From: Oscillospiraceae bacterium
GTDB lineage: Bacteria > Bacillota_A > Clostridia > Oscillospirales > Oscillospiraceae
Length of the DNA: 64,000 bases
Reading direction: 5' to 3'
Assembly: GCA_017545325.1 (NCBI GenBank)
Contig: JAFWOX010000128.1
Coordinates: 1 to 64,000 of the forward strand
The notes beneath the pieces are model-generated. The model was not told where the DNA came from, ran no database searches, and worked only from the letters and a program-made list of their open reading frames with translations. The translations under genes were made by a program, and so were the position numbers. This document shows positions 48,084 to 56,676 of this stretch, piece by piece; position 1 is the stretch's first letter; the number at the start of each line of letters is the position of its first letter.

Positions 48084-48914
48084 ATGAAAACACCGACAAT
48101 GCTCACGAGCCGCAAGGTGATCCTGCTGCCCGTTGGGTCCATCCATCCGAATCCCATGCAGCCCCGGAAGATCTTTGATCCCGACGCTCTGGGGGAGCTG
48201 ACGGAGAGCATCCGCATGTATGGGGTGCTCCAGCCCCTCACGGTCCGAAAGGCTGGGGACGGGAGCTTCGAGCTGGTGGCGGGGGAACGGCGGCTCCGGG
48301 CCTCCCGGGCGGCCGGGCTGGACAAGGTCCCCTGCATCCTGGTCAACGTAAGCGAGCAGGACTCCGGCCTCCTCGCCCTGGTGGAAAACCTGCAGCGCCA
48401 GGACCTGGATTTCATCGAGGAGGCGGAGGGCCTGCGCGCCCTGACCCGCAGCTACGGCATGAGCCAGGAGGAGGCCGCGAGATGCATCGGCCTGTCCCAG
48501 TCCGCCGTGGCCAACAAGCTGCGGCTTCTGCGTCTCAGCCCGGAGCTGCTTTATCTCCTGCGGGAACGGGGACTCAGCGAGCGCCATGCCCGGGCCCTGC
48601 TGCGGCTGGAAAACGACGAACAGCGGCTGGAGGTCCTTTCCTACGTGCTGGAGCACGATCTGAACGTCGCCCGCACAGAGCAGTACATCGAGGATTACCT
48701 GAAGCGGGGCGGGCCGCCCAAGGAGGCTCAGGGAAAGAAGAAAGCCCCCCGCATCGTGCTGAAGGATGTGCGCATCTTCTTCAACACGGTAACGAAGGGG
48801 CTTGGGGTCATGCGCCGGAGCGGCGTGCAGGCGGAATACGACCAGGCGGAGACGGAGGCGGATTACATCCTCACCATCCGGATCCCGAAGGCCGGAAACT
48901 GCCGCCTCACCTGA
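48084..48914 (+). CDS. noc: ParB/Noc family DNA-binding protein
   Basis: 276 residues. The ParB N-terminal (CTPase) domain has LPVGSIHPNPMQPRKIFD, VLQPLTVRK and LVAGERRLRASRAAGL; then the HTH region MSQEEAARCIGLSQSAVANKLRLL and LSERHARALLRL. The pattern HPNPMQPRK.FD and lack of a ParA gene nearby favour Noc (nucleoid occlusion) over chromosome-partition Spo0J, but this is not decisive. The C-terminal 60 residues include an IVLKDVRIFFNTVTKGLGVMR-type helical part, given here as IFFNTVTKGLGVMR. The start at 48084 follows GGGAGG at 7 bp. Convergent with rluD. Confidence 0.85.
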   Translation: MKTPTMLTSRKVILLPVGSIHPNPMQPRKIFDPDALGELTESIRMYGVLQPLTVRKAGDGSFELVAGERRLRASRAAGLDKVPCILVNVSEQDSGLLALVENLQRQDLDFIEEAEGLRALTRSYGMSQEEAARCIGLSQSAVANKLRLLRLSPELLYLLRERGLSERHARALLRLENDEQRLEVLSYVLEHDLNVARTEQYIEDYLKRGGPPKEAQGKKKAPRIVLKDVRIFFNTVTKGLGVMRRSGVQAEYDQAETEADYILTIRIPKAGNCRLT

Positions 48915-48916
48915 GG

Positions 48917-49834
48917 CTATTCCCCGGCGGCTCTCAGCTTGTTCAGTACGGCGGAAAACTCCGGGGGCAGGGGGCAGGAGAAGGTCATGTCCTCCCCCGT
49001 GACCGGATGGCGGAAGCGGATCTCCCGGGCATGGAGGCACTGGCTGGTCAGGGGAAGCGCACACCTGCCCCCGTACAGGGGATCCCCCGCCACGGGGTGG
49101 CCCAGGGAGGCCATATGCACCCGGATCTGGTGAGTACGCCCGGTCTCCAGCACGCATTCCGCATAGCTGTACCCGGGGAAGGATTCCAGCACCCGGTAAT
49201 GGGTGACGGCGCTGCGCCCCCCCGGTACGCCCGCAGCCATCTTCTTCCGGTCCCGGGGATGCCGGCCCACGGGCAGCTCCACAATCCCTTCGGCGGGGCG
49301 GGGCGTGCCGATGAGCAGGGCGGCATAGACCCGGTGCAGGCTGTGGTCCCCCAGCTGGGCGGCCAGCGCGGCATGGGCCCGGTCCGTTTTGGCCGCCAGC
49401 ATCAGGCCGGAGGTATCCTTATCCAGCCGGTGGACGATCCCCGGCCGCTTCACCCCGCCGATGCCGGAGAGGGAATCGCCGCAGTGATGGAGCAGCGCAT
49501 TCACCAGCGTGCCGCGCTCATGCCCGGGGGCGGGATGGACCACCATGCCCTTGGGCTTGTTGATGACCAGCAGGTCTTCATCCTCAAAGAGGATATCCAG
49601 CGGGATCTCCTCCGGCTCCGGGTCCGCCTCCGCGGGCTCCGGCAGGTTCAACAGGACCCGGTCCCCGGGGCTGAGCCGCCGGTTCTTTTTTCCGGGTTTT
49701 CCCTCCACCAGGATGCAGCCCTGCTCCAGCAGCTGCTGTACCCGGCTGCGGCTGAGGTCCGGGAGCTTCTCCGCCAGGAAGGCGTCCAGACGGACGCCGG
49801 CGTCCTCAGGCGCCGCGGTCAGTTCCCGCTCCAT
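48917..49834 (-). CDS. rluD: Ribosomal large subunit pseudouridine synthase, RluD family
   Basis: 305 residues. An S4 RNA-binding domain (VRLDAFLAEKLPDLSRSRVQ) precedes the pseudouridine synthase domain with the catalytic Asp in GIVHRLDKDTSGLM, preceded by LLVINKPKGMVVHPAPGH, and later ETGRTHQIRVHMASLGHPVAGD. It modifies uridines in 23S rRNA (RluD/YlyB type). It is last in the long leftward operon. Its start overlaps the 3' end of lspA by 29 bp, a common pairing in Bacillota. Confidence 0.95.
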   Translation of the reverse strand: MERELTAAPEDAGVRLDAFLAEKLPDLSRSRVQQLLEQGCILVEGKPGKKNRRLSPGDRVLLNLPEPAEADPEPEEIPLDILFEDEDLLVINKPKGMVVHPAPGHERGTLVNALLHHCGDSLSGIGGVKRPGIVHRLDKDTSGLMLAAKTDRAHAALAAQLGDHSLHRVYAALLIGTPRPAEGIVELPVGRHPRDRKKMAAGVPGGRSAVTHYRVLESFPGYSYAECVLETGRTHQIRVHMASLGHPVAGDPLYGGRCALPLTSQCLHAREIRFRHPVTGEDMTFSCPLPPEFSAVLNKLRAAGE

Positions 49835-50315
49835 CCCCGGCCTCCTTCCCCGCCGCCTTCCGCTTCCGTCGGCTTTCGCTCTCTTCCAGGAAAACGCTGA
49901 GGCAGAAGAGGAGCCCGCCGACGGTGATGAAGCAGTCCGCCACGTTGAAAATGGGAAAATCCATGAACAGGGTCTCGATCATATCCGTCACGAAGCCGTC
50001 CGCCAGCCGGTCCAGGGCGTTTCCCACCGCGCCCCCCAGCACCATGGCCAGGCTCAGCCTGGACAGGAGGGATTTGGGCCTGCGCAGGAGAAGGGCGACG
50101 AAGACGGCGGCGCACACCAGGGCGGTGAGGACCAGCAGGAAGACGGTCTTCCCCGCCAGGATGCCCCAGCTGGCCCCATAGTTATAGGTGCAGGTCAGGC
50201 CGATCACCCCGGGGATCAGCACCGTAGAGCCCCGACGCGCCGCCAGGTCCACGGCGCCGACCTTGCTCAGCTGGTCCGCCAGGACGATGACCGCGGCCAG
50301 CAGGATCTCTCCCAT
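49806..50315 (-). CDS. lspA: Lipoprotein signal peptidase
   Basis: A 169-residue membrane aspartyl protease with four helices. It cuts the signal peptide of prolipoproteins after lipidation. The catalytic aspartates lie in GGAVGNALDRLADGFVTDMI and in FNVADCFITVGG. The N-terminus ILLAAVIVLADQLSKVGAVD is typical. A basic, charged tail (SESRRKRKAAGKEAGDG) extends it slightly. It begins 9 bp after the ileS stop. Confidence 0.94.
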   Translation of the reverse strand: MGEILLAAVIVLADQLSKVGAVDLAARRGSTVLIPGVIGLTCTYNYGASWGILAGKTVFLLVLTALVCAAVFVALLLRRPKSLLSRLSLAMVLGGAVGNALDRLADGFVTDMIETLFMDFPIFNVADCFITVGGLLFCLSVFLEESESRRKRKAAGKEAGDGAGTDRGA

Positions 50316-50324
50316 GGCCGGAGC

Positions 50325-53132
50325 TCAGCCCCCCAGGCCCGCCACGACGGCGGCGCACCGGGGACACAGGTCGGGATGGGCCGGGTCCTCTCCCACATGG
50401 GGATCATGGGTCCAGCAGCGGGCGCACTTGGGGGCGGAATCGCTCTCCACCTTCACCTTTACGCCGGACTGGGCGCCGGCCTCCAGCTCCTCCCCGCCGG
50501 CGGAGCAGAGCTCCACGGCGGAGACGATGAACAGGGTCTTCAGGTCGAAGCCCTCCAGCTCCTCGGGCTTCACGGCGTCGTTGAGATACAGGGTGATCCG
50601 GGCATCCAGGCTCTTGCCGATGGTCTTCTCCCCCCGGGCAAGCTCCAGGGCCTTGTTCACGTCCCCCCGCACCCGGATGATCCGGTCCCAGCGCTCCTCC
50701 TGCTCCGGGTTCAGCCGCCAGGCAGGATCCGCAGGCCGGATATCGTTGTACAGCACGCTCTCGGCGTCATCCCCGGAGCGATGGGGCATGATCCCCCAGA
50801 TCTCCTCGGCGGTGAAGGCCAGGATGGGGGCCAGGAGGCGGACCAGAGCGTCCAGGATCAGGAAGATGGCGGTCTGGGCGCTGCGGCGGAGCTTTCCTTC
50901 GGGGGCTTCGCAGTACAGCCGGTCCTTCAGGATATCCAGGTAGAAGTTGGACATATCCGTGACGCAGAAATTATGGATGGCATAGGTCACGGCGTAGAAC
51001 TCATAGCACTCATAGGCCTCGATGCACCGGGTGATGAGCTGGCCCAGCCGGTCCAGCGCCCACTGATCCAGGGGCTCCAGCTCCCCGAAGGGCAGCATGG
51101 CATCCGGGTCGAAGCCGTTCAGGTTGCCCAGGATATACCGGGCAGTGTTCCGGATCTTCAGGTATTTATCGGAAAGCTGCTTGAAAATGGCGTCGGAGCA
51201 GCGCATATCCAGCTTATAGTCCGCGGAGGCTGCCCAAAGGCGCAGGAGCTCCGCGCCGTACTTGGGGATCAGCTCATCCGGCAGGACGGAGTTGCCCAGG
51301 GACTTATGCATGGCCCTCCCCTCTCCGTCCACGGTCCAGCCGTGGGTCAGGACGGACCGGTAAGGGGCGCTCCCCTTCACGGCCACGGCGGTGAGGAGGG
51401 AGGACTGGAACCAGCCGCGATACTGATCCCCGCCCTCCAGATAGAGGTCGCAGGGCCATACGCCGGGGCTGTCCAGCTCCATGGAGGCGATATGGGTGGA
51501 GCCGGAATCGAACCAGCCGTCCAGGGTGTCCGTCTCCTGGGTGAAGGTCCTGCCGCCGCAGTGGGGGCAGACGAAGCCCTCCGGCAGGAGCTCGGCGGCG
51601 GGGTGGAGGAACCAGGCGTTGGATCCCTCGGCCTTGAACACCTCCGATACGGACTGAATGGTCTCCGGCGTGCAGACGGGCTTTCCGCAATCCTGGCAGT
51701 AGAACACGGGGATGGGCAGGCCCCAGTGCCGCTGACGGGAGATACACCAGTCCGCCCGCTCCCGGATCATGCTTTCCATCCGGCCTTTGCCCCAGTCCGG
51801 CATCCACTTCACCTGATTCGCAGCGCCGACAGCCTCTTCCTTGAAGGCGTCCACGGAGCAGAACCACTGATCCGTCGCCCGGTAAAGGATGGGGCTCTTG
51901 CAGCGCCAGCAGTGGGCGTACTGGTGGGTGATCTGCCGGGTGCCCAGCAGGGCCCCGCAGTCCTCCAGGTCCTTCTGGATCACGGGGTTGGCCTCATCCG
52001 TGGTGAGCCCCTGATACTTTCCGGAGAGCTCGTTCATCCGTCCCCGGTCGTCCACAGGGACCAGGATGCCGATATCGGTCTTCCCGCTCTGGTCATACTT
52101 CCGGCAGATCTCATAGTCCTCCTGGCCGTGGCCGGGCGCCGTATGCACGCAGCCGGTGCCGGCATCCAGGGTGACATGGTCGCCGCAGAGCAGGATGCTC
52201 TCCCGATCCGCCAGGGGGTGCTTCGCCTTCATGAGCTCGAAGTCCGCCCCCTTCCGGGTCTCCAGCACCTCCAGCTCGGGCAGGCCGCAGTCCTGCTCCA
52301 CGGCGGACTTCCGATCCTTCGCCAGGATATACTTCTCGTCGTTTTCCGGGTTCCGGCAGATCACATAGTCCAGATCCGCGTTCAGGCAGATGGCCAGGTT
52401 TCCGGGGATGGTCCAGGTGGTGGTGGTCCAGATGACGAAATAGATCCTGTCGTACTGCGCCAGGAGACCATGGCAGTCCGTCACCTCGAACTTGACGTAG
52501 ATGGAGGTGCAGGGCTCCTCGGAATACTCGATCTCCGCCTCTGCCAGGGCGGTCTCATCCTTGGGGCACCAGTACACAGGCTTCTTGCCCTTATAGATAT
52601 ACCCCTTCTCATACATCTTGCCGAAGACCTTGACCTCTTCCGCCTCGAACTTGGCGTCCATGGTGCGGTAGGGATGCGCCCAGTCCGCCAGGACCCCCAG
52701 CCGCTTGAACTGCCCCATCTGGATATCCACATAGTTCTGGGCAAATTCATGGCAGGCGTCCCGGAATTCGGGCACGGACATGGCCTTCCGATTCAGCTTC
52801 TGCTGCTTGATGATGGCGGACTCGATGGGCATGCCATGGTTATCCCAGCCGGGATTGTAGGTGACATGGAAGCCGGTCATGGCCTTGTAGCGGTTGATGA
52901 AGTCCTTCAGGCACTTGTTCAGGGCGGTGCCCATGTGGATATAGCCGTTGGAGAAGGGGGGGCCGTCATGGAGGAGGAAGCGGGGCTTCCCTTCCCCCCG
53001 CTTCTGCAGGCCGCCGTACAGGTCCTTTTCCTCCCAGGCCTTGAGCCAGTCCGGCTCCCGCTTGGGCAGGCCGGCCCGCATGGGAAACTCGGTCTTGGGC
53101 AGATTCAGGGTCGAATTATAATCCTGGGCCAT
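50325..53132 (-). CDS. ileS: Isoleucyl-tRNA synthetase
   Basis: 935 residues, class I synthetase that charges tRNA-Ile and edits Val. The HIGH motif reads HMGT (GYIHMGTALNK) and KMSKS reads MHKS (GRAMHKSLGNSV). The editing domain lies between, with YFVIWTTTTWTIPGN and the TCVHTAPGHG-like GCVHTAPGHGQEDY. The C-terminus has a zinc knuckle (CARCW...LCPRC). From memory, clostridial IleRS often carry these variants, so activity is not in doubt. The start follows AAGAGG. A hairpin terminator lies 30 bp upstream; no T-box is present. It is followed by lspA. Confidence 0.97.
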   Translation of the reverse strand: MAQDYNSTLNLPKTEFPMRAGLPKREPDWLKAWEEKDLYGGLQKRGEGKPRFLLHDGPPFSNGYIHMGTALNKCLKDFINRYKAMTGFHVTYNPGWDNHGMPIESAIIKQQKLNRKAMSVPEFRDACHEFAQNYVDIQMGQFKRLGVLADWAHPYRTMDAKFEAEEVKVFGKMYEKGYIYKGKKPVYWCPKDETALAEAEIEYSEEPCTSIYVKFEVTDCHGLLAQYDRIYFVIWTTTTWTIPGNLAICLNADLDYVICRNPENDEKYILAKDRKSAVEQDCGLPELEVLETRKGADFELMKAKHPLADRESILLCGDHVTLDAGTGCVHTAPGHGQEDYEICRKYDQSGKTDIGILVPVDDRGRMNELSGKYQGLTTDEANPVIQKDLEDCGALLGTRQITHQYAHCWRCKSPILYRATDQWFCSVDAFKEEAVGAANQVKWMPDWGKGRMESMIRERADWCISRQRHWGLPIPVFYCQDCGKPVCTPETIQSVSEVFKAEGSNAWFLHPAAELLPEGFVCPHCGGRTFTQETDTLDGWFDSGSTHIASMELDSPGVWPCDLYLEGGDQYRGWFQSSLLTAVAVKGSAPYRSVLTHGWTVDGEGRAMHKSLGNSVLPDELIPKYGAELLRLWAASADYKLDMRCSDAIFKQLSDKYLKIRNTARYILGNLNGFDPDAMLPFGELEPLDQWALDRLGQLITRCIEAYECYEFYAVTYAIHNFCVTDMSNFYLDILKDRLYCEAPEGKLRRSAQTAIFLILDALVRLLAPILAFTAEEIWGIMPHRSGDDAESVLYNDIRPADPAWRLNPEQEERWDRIIRVRGDVNKALELARGEKTIGKSLDARITLYLNDAVKPEELEGFDLKTLFIVSAVELCSAGGEELEAGAQSGVKVKVESDSAPKCARCWTHDPHVGEDPAHPDLCPRCAAVVAGLGG

Positions 53133-53151
53133 AGCTGTTTACCTCTTTCTT

Positions 53152-53187
53152 AACAAAAACCAATGGCGGGGCATGCCACCCCGCCAT
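53152..53187 (-). terminator. Terminator or attenuator between divIVA and ileS
   Basis: Minus strand ATGGCGGGG-TGGCATG-CCCCGCCAT (53163-53187), followed by TGGTTTTTGTT. It sits inside the operon, 24 bp after divIVA and 30 bp before ileS, leaving little room for a separate ileS promoter. Confidence 0.75.
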
Positions 53188-53211
53188 ATTCTTCGCTTAT
53201 CGGGATCCGGT

Positions 53212-53949
53212 TTACTTTTTCTTGTCCTTGGAATACTCCGAGCCGAACTTCAGATTATCGTAGTCGATCCGGAGGGAATGGTCCTCCTTGGGCTCCTCGC
53301 TTCCGGACTGGTTCCCGGCATTCTCAAAGTTGCGCTGGATCATTTCCGCCACGGCGTCCACGGAGATGCCCAGGTCCGGCTCCGGCGCGGGTCCCTCCGG
53401 GAGCTCCTCCGCGGGCGGCTCCTCCTGCTCCCGGGCGGGCTGGGAAGGCGTTTCTTCCGCCGGTTCAGCAAAATCATAGATCCGGGAAAGGCTCTCCTGA
53501 AACGCCTCGCCGGCCTGATGCAGCTCCTCCAGAAATGCGCCGGTCTTCCGCCTTGCGTTCAGCAGGGCGTTTTCCTCATCCCGAAGGCCTTCCTTCAGCT
53601 CCAGGCGGCGGGTCTCCGCGTCCTTCTCCGCCTGCTCCAGCAGAGAATCAGCCTTGGCCCTGGCCTCCGCCAGGATCTCGGCGGATTTCTTCTCCGCCTC
53701 CTCCGTCATCTCCCGCGCAGTCTTCTGGGCGGTGAGGAGGGCGAGATGCATGGCGTCTTCCGAGTTGCGGTATTCCTCCACCTTGTCCACCAGCACCTTG
53801 AGCTTGCTCTTCAGCGTGGCGTTGTCCCGGTACAAAGCAGAGTAATCCTGAAAGATTTCTTCCAGGAATTTATCCACCGCGGCAATATCGTAGCCGCCGA
53901 ATACAGCCTTGTCGAATTCCCGATTGGTCACATCCTGGGGGGTCAGCAA
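53212..53949 (-). CDS. divIVA: Cell-division initiation protein DivIVA
   Basis: A 245-residue coiled-coil protein that marks curved membranes at poles and septum. The N-terminus MLTPQDVTNREFDKAVFGGYDIAAVDKFL is the lipid-binding domain, cited as PQDVTNREFDKAVFGGYD. A long Ala/Glu-rich coiled coil (about 30-150) follows, then an acidic Pro-rich part (EEPPAEELPEGPAPEPD) and a basic tail. It lies in the usual sepF-divIVA order. The start follows AAGAGAGGAAGACCTGCGTTGCT-like sequence with GAGAGGAAG as ribosome site. Confidence 0.94.
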   Translation of the reverse strand: MLTPQDVTNREFDKAVFGGYDIAAVDKFLEEIFQDYSALYRDNATLKSKLKVLVDKVEEYRNSEDAMHLALLTAQKTAREMTEEAEKKSAEILAEARAKADSLLEQAEKDAETRRLELKEGLRDEENALLNARRKTGAFLEELHQAGEAFQESLSRIYDFAEPAEETPSQPAREQEEPPAEELPEGPAPEPDLGISVDAVAEMIQRNFENAGNQSGSEEPKEDHSLRIDYDNLKFGSEYSKDKKK

Positions 53950-53978
53950 CGCAGGTCTTCCTCTCTTAATCGCAGCGC

Positions 53979-54422
53979 TCAGAAATAGAGCCCGTTGTTT
54001 TCCAGTTCGTCGATCAGATCGCCCAGAATATCCACATTATAGGGGGTAATGATATAGGTGCTCACGGCGACCTTTTTGATTTTCCCATCCTGGGCATAGG
54101 CCACGCCGCTGATGAAATCCAGCATGCGGCGGGCGGTATCTTTGTTGGTGGATTCCAGATTCAGCACTACCGTGCGCTTATCCCGCAGGTGATCCGCGAT
54201 TTCCCGGGCGTTCTCATACTGCTCGGGCTTCACCAGCACCACCTGGAGCTGGGCGGTGGCATGGATATTGACCACCTTATTGTTCCGGCTGGCGGGGATA
54301 TCCTCTTCCTGGCTTCCCCCGAAGCGGGAAGCGGGGATGGTCTCCTTCGGCTTTTCCGCGATATCGTCATACTCCTCATCAAAGGGTCTGGCCAGCGACC
54401 TGAACGAATCAAATAATCCCAT
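53979..54422 (-). CDS. sepF: Cell-division protein SepF
   Basis: 147 residues. A short amphipathic start (MGLFDSFRSLARPFDEEYDD) likely binds membrane. The C-terminal domain of about 85 residues is the SepF ring-forming fold: VVLVKPEQYENAREIADHLR, TVVLNLESTNKDTARRMLDF and ISGVAYAQDGKIKKVA. SepF links FtsZ to the membrane. The start follows AAAGGGG. It lies between yggS and divIVA in the conserved division cluster. Confidence 0.95.
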   Translation of the reverse strand: MGLFDSFRSLARPFDEEYDDIAEKPKETIPASRFGGSQEEDIPASRNNKVVNIHATAQLQVVLVKPEQYENAREIADHLRDKRTVVLNLESTNKDTARRMLDFISGVAYAQDGKIKKVAVSTYIITPYNVDILGDLIDELENNGLYF

Positions 54423-54462
54423 CTCTATACCCCTTTCTTTCCCTCGCGCCGGAACAGCCGAT

Positions 54463-55167
54463 TCAAACGGTCGGAGGATAAGTCCTGGCGCCGAAGATCG
54501 CGGTGCCCACGCGGACCATATTGGCCCCGGCCCGGATCGCCGCAGGATAATCCCCGCTCATGCCCATCGAGAGAATGTTCATAGAGACATTATCATATTT
54601 TTTTGCCCTTATGTCAATAAAAAGCTGATACATTTCCTCGAAATACGGGTAATTTTCCTCCCCCGTGAACACGGGAGGCACGGCCATGAGCCCCTCCAGA
54701 CGCACATGGGGCAGCGCCCCCGCCAGGGCGCAGAGCTCCGGCAGCCTCTCCGGATCCGCGCCGCCCTTCTGCTCCTCCCGGCCGATATTTACCTGGAGCA
54801 GCACGGCCTGCCGGATCCCCAAAGCCTCAGCCCGCCGGTCGATCTGGCGAAGGAGCTCCTCCCCGTCCACAGACTGGATCAGATCCGCCTTCCCCACCAG
54901 ATACTTCAGTTTATTCTGCTGCAGATGACCGATGAAATGCAGCGGAGCGCCGGCATAGGCCCCCTGGGCCAGCTTTTCCGTCAGCTCCTGGCAGCGGTTC
55001 TCCCCCACGGCGTCCACCCCGGCCAGGACGGCCTCCCGCACGGCCTCCGCGCCCATGGTTTTGGAGGCGGCCACCAGGCAGATCTCCTCCGGCCTTCTCC
55101 CGCTCTTCAGCGCCGCCTCTGCGATGGTTTCCCGCACCCGGCGCACCCGGTCCGCCATGGTCTCCAT
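54463..55167 (-). CDS. yggS: YggS family pyridoxal phosphate homeostasis protein
   Basis: 234 residues, a single-domain PLP barrel like the N-terminal domain of alanine racemase. The PLP lysine lies in ICLVAASKTMGAEAVREAV. Other family marks are VGENRCQELTEKL, LHFIGHLQQNKLKYLV, VNIGREEQKGG and LSMGMSGDYPAAIRAGANMVRVGTAIFG given as LSMGMSGDYPAAI and VRVGTAIFG. It buffers PLP and affects amino acid balance. The start overlaps the stop of the HlyD-like gene (TGATG). Confidence 0.95.
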   Translation of the reverse strand: METMADRVRRVRETIAEAALKSGRRPEEICLVAASKTMGAEAVREAVLAGVDAVGENRCQELTEKLAQGAYAGAPLHFIGHLQQNKLKYLVGKADLIQSVDGEELLRQIDRRAEALGIRQAVLLQVNIGREEQKGGADPERLPELCALAGALPHVRLEGLMAVPPVFTGEENYPYFEEMYQLFIDIRAKKYDNVSMNILSMGMSGDYPAAIRAGANMVRVGTAIFGARTYPPTV

Positions 55168-56366
55168 CAGTCCGCCACCACCTTTCCGTCAAACAGGCCC
55201 TTGCCGCTGACGATGATCTCGTCTCCCGCATGGAGGTTTTCCCCCCGCACCATGTAGTAATCCCCGAAGTCGTGCACCAGCTCCACATCCCTGGCCTCCG
55301 CCCGGAGTCCGGTCTGCACATAGACATAGGTGCCGCCGTCATCCCGCACCCGCAGGGCCTGACGGGGGATCCGCAGGCCGGTCTCCTGGGAGAAGATCAG
55401 CTCCGCCTCCTGCCGGCGCATGCTCAGCACATCCGCCAGGTTGGTGCTGCAGGAAAAGACCACCGCCCGGTATCCGTTTTCCTCCGGGCTGATGGACTCC
55501 ACGGTCATGCTCAGCTCCTGGCCGTAATACCGGCCGAAGCGCACGGAGGCCCTCTGCCCCCGCCGCAGGCGCTGAGCCGCCCCGTCCTCCATCAGCGCGG
55601 CATAATACCACCGGTTTCCGTAGACCAGCTTGCAGAGGGCCTTCTCCCCCGCCTCGCGCCTCTCCGAAAGGAGGGAGCGCAGCTCCTCCGCCCCCAACCC
55701 CTCCAGGGCGGAGGGGGAGAGGTCCTCCCAGCCGTCCACCACGGAGCTGAACAGACCGGACCGGGGAGAGGTGATCACGGCGCTGCGGTCGCTGCCCCGG
55801 TGCTGCAGCTCGCTGAGCTCCTTCTGATATGCCTGCAGTCTGGCCGCCACCTCCGTCGTATCCCCGAAGGCGGTGAAGGTCAGGCTCTGGAGGGAAAGGC
55901 TGGCCTCCTCCAGGGTATCCAGAGAGCGCCGGAGGGCGGAGCTGCGCAGAAGGGCGCAGGCATCCTGGATCTCCCCCTCCAGCTGCTGCAGGTTCTCCGC
56001 CGCGAAGCGGTTCTGCTGGGTCTCCAGACTGGAAATGCGCTGGCTCAGCTCCCCCATGCGCACGGCGCGCCGGAGCCCTTCCTCCGAATCGAAGGCCTCG
56101 GCCAGCCCGTCGCCGCCGGAGACCCGCTTTCCCTCCTCCGCCGTGATGTATACGGTGTTGTACACGCTGGTCAGGACCTCCTCCTGCCGGACCACCATGC
56201 CCCGGGTATGGGCGCTGTCCCGAAGCGTCGTGTTCAGGGCCTGCACCGTGCGGTATGGGTTCTCCAGCAGCCGCAGGCCGTATATCGCGAGATACACCAG
56301 CACAGCCGCAAAAATCAGGAATCCCGCCACCTTGATGGGCAGATTCGCATTCTTCACCGTTTTCAC
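55167..56366 (-). CDS. HlyD-like membrane-fusion protein in the division operon (GTG start)
   Basis: About 399 residues. One N-terminal membrane helix (VAGFLIFAAVLVYLAIYGL, about 12-30), a biotinyl-lipoyl-like half (TRGMVVRQEEVLTSVYNTV), a central coiled coil, then RSGLFSSVVDGWEDLSP and beta-barrel parts typical of HlyD adaptors (RLRRGQRASVRFG, LRIPRQALRV, YVYVQTGLRAEARDVEL). The best start is GTG 56366 (VKTVKNANLP), which follows CAGGAGG; the frame stays open upstream to 56489, overlapping hfq. Homologues occur beside sepF/yggS in clostridia, without a known partner pump. Function in division or envelope is inferred only from position. Confidence 0.78.
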   Translation of the reverse strand: MKTVKNANLPIKVAGFLIFAAVLVYLAIYGLRLLENPYRTVQALNTTLRDSAHTRGMVVRQEEVLTSVYNTVYITAEEGKRVSGGDGLAEAFDSEEGLRRAVRMGELSQRISSLETQQNRFAAENLQQLEGEIQDACALLRSSALRRSLDTLEEASLSLQSLTFTAFGDTTEVAARLQAYQKELSELQHRGSDRSAVITSPRSGLFSSVVDGWEDLSPSALEGLGAEELRSLLSERREAGEKALCKLVYGNRWYYAALMEDGAAQRLRRGQRASVRFGRYYGQELSMTVESISPEENGYRAVVFSCSTNLADVLSMRRQEAELIFSQETGLRIPRQALRVRDDGGTYVYVQTGLRAEARDVELVHDFGDYYMVRGENLHAGDEIIVSGKGLFDGKVVAD

Positions 56367-56401
56367 CGATCCGCGCCTCCTGACGTCCCGGTTTTCCGCC
56401 T

Positions 56402-56629
56402 TCAGCCCTCCATGACGAGTTCCGCCGGCTTGATCGGGATCATGGTGGATATGGCATGCTTGTACACAAGCTCCTGCTTGCCCTCGCAATCCAGCACCAC
56501 CGTAAAATCATCGTATCCGGTGACCACGCCCCGCATCTGGAAACCGTTCATGAGGAATACCGTCAGTCCCGTGCGCTCCCTGCGTGCCTGGTCCAAAAAC
56601 TGTTTCTGCAGGTCCATCGTTTTCTGCAT
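56402..56629 (-). CDS. hfq: RNA chaperone Hfq
   Basis: A 75-residue Sm-like protein that forms hexamers and binds small RNAs and mRNAs. Sm1 is [25 protein letters not shown], cited as [20 protein letters not shown]; Sm2 is [13 protein letters not shown], with the YKHAIST motif. The N-terminus [19 protein letters not shown] is typical. It follows miaA in the common miaA-hfq order, 47 bp downstream. The start follows AAGGGAG. Confidence 0.96.
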   Translation of the reverse strand: MQKTMDLQKQFLDQARRERTGLTVFLMNGFQMRGVVTGYDDFTVVLDCEGKQELVYKHAISTMIPIKPAELVMEG

Positions 56630-56676
56630 CTGAACTACTCCCTTTCGACCTCTGTATTCGGCGTTTTCCGCGCCGC

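Noticed and set aside
49509..53153. 1214-codon open frame antisense to ileS and lspA
   Set aside because: Mirror of the coding strand, no ribosome site and no domain; IleRS and LspA are certain on the other strand.
53133..53211. T-box riboswitch before ileS
   Set aside because: Only 79 bp, with no AGGGTGG-type antiterminator sequence; the hairpin is a plain terminator.
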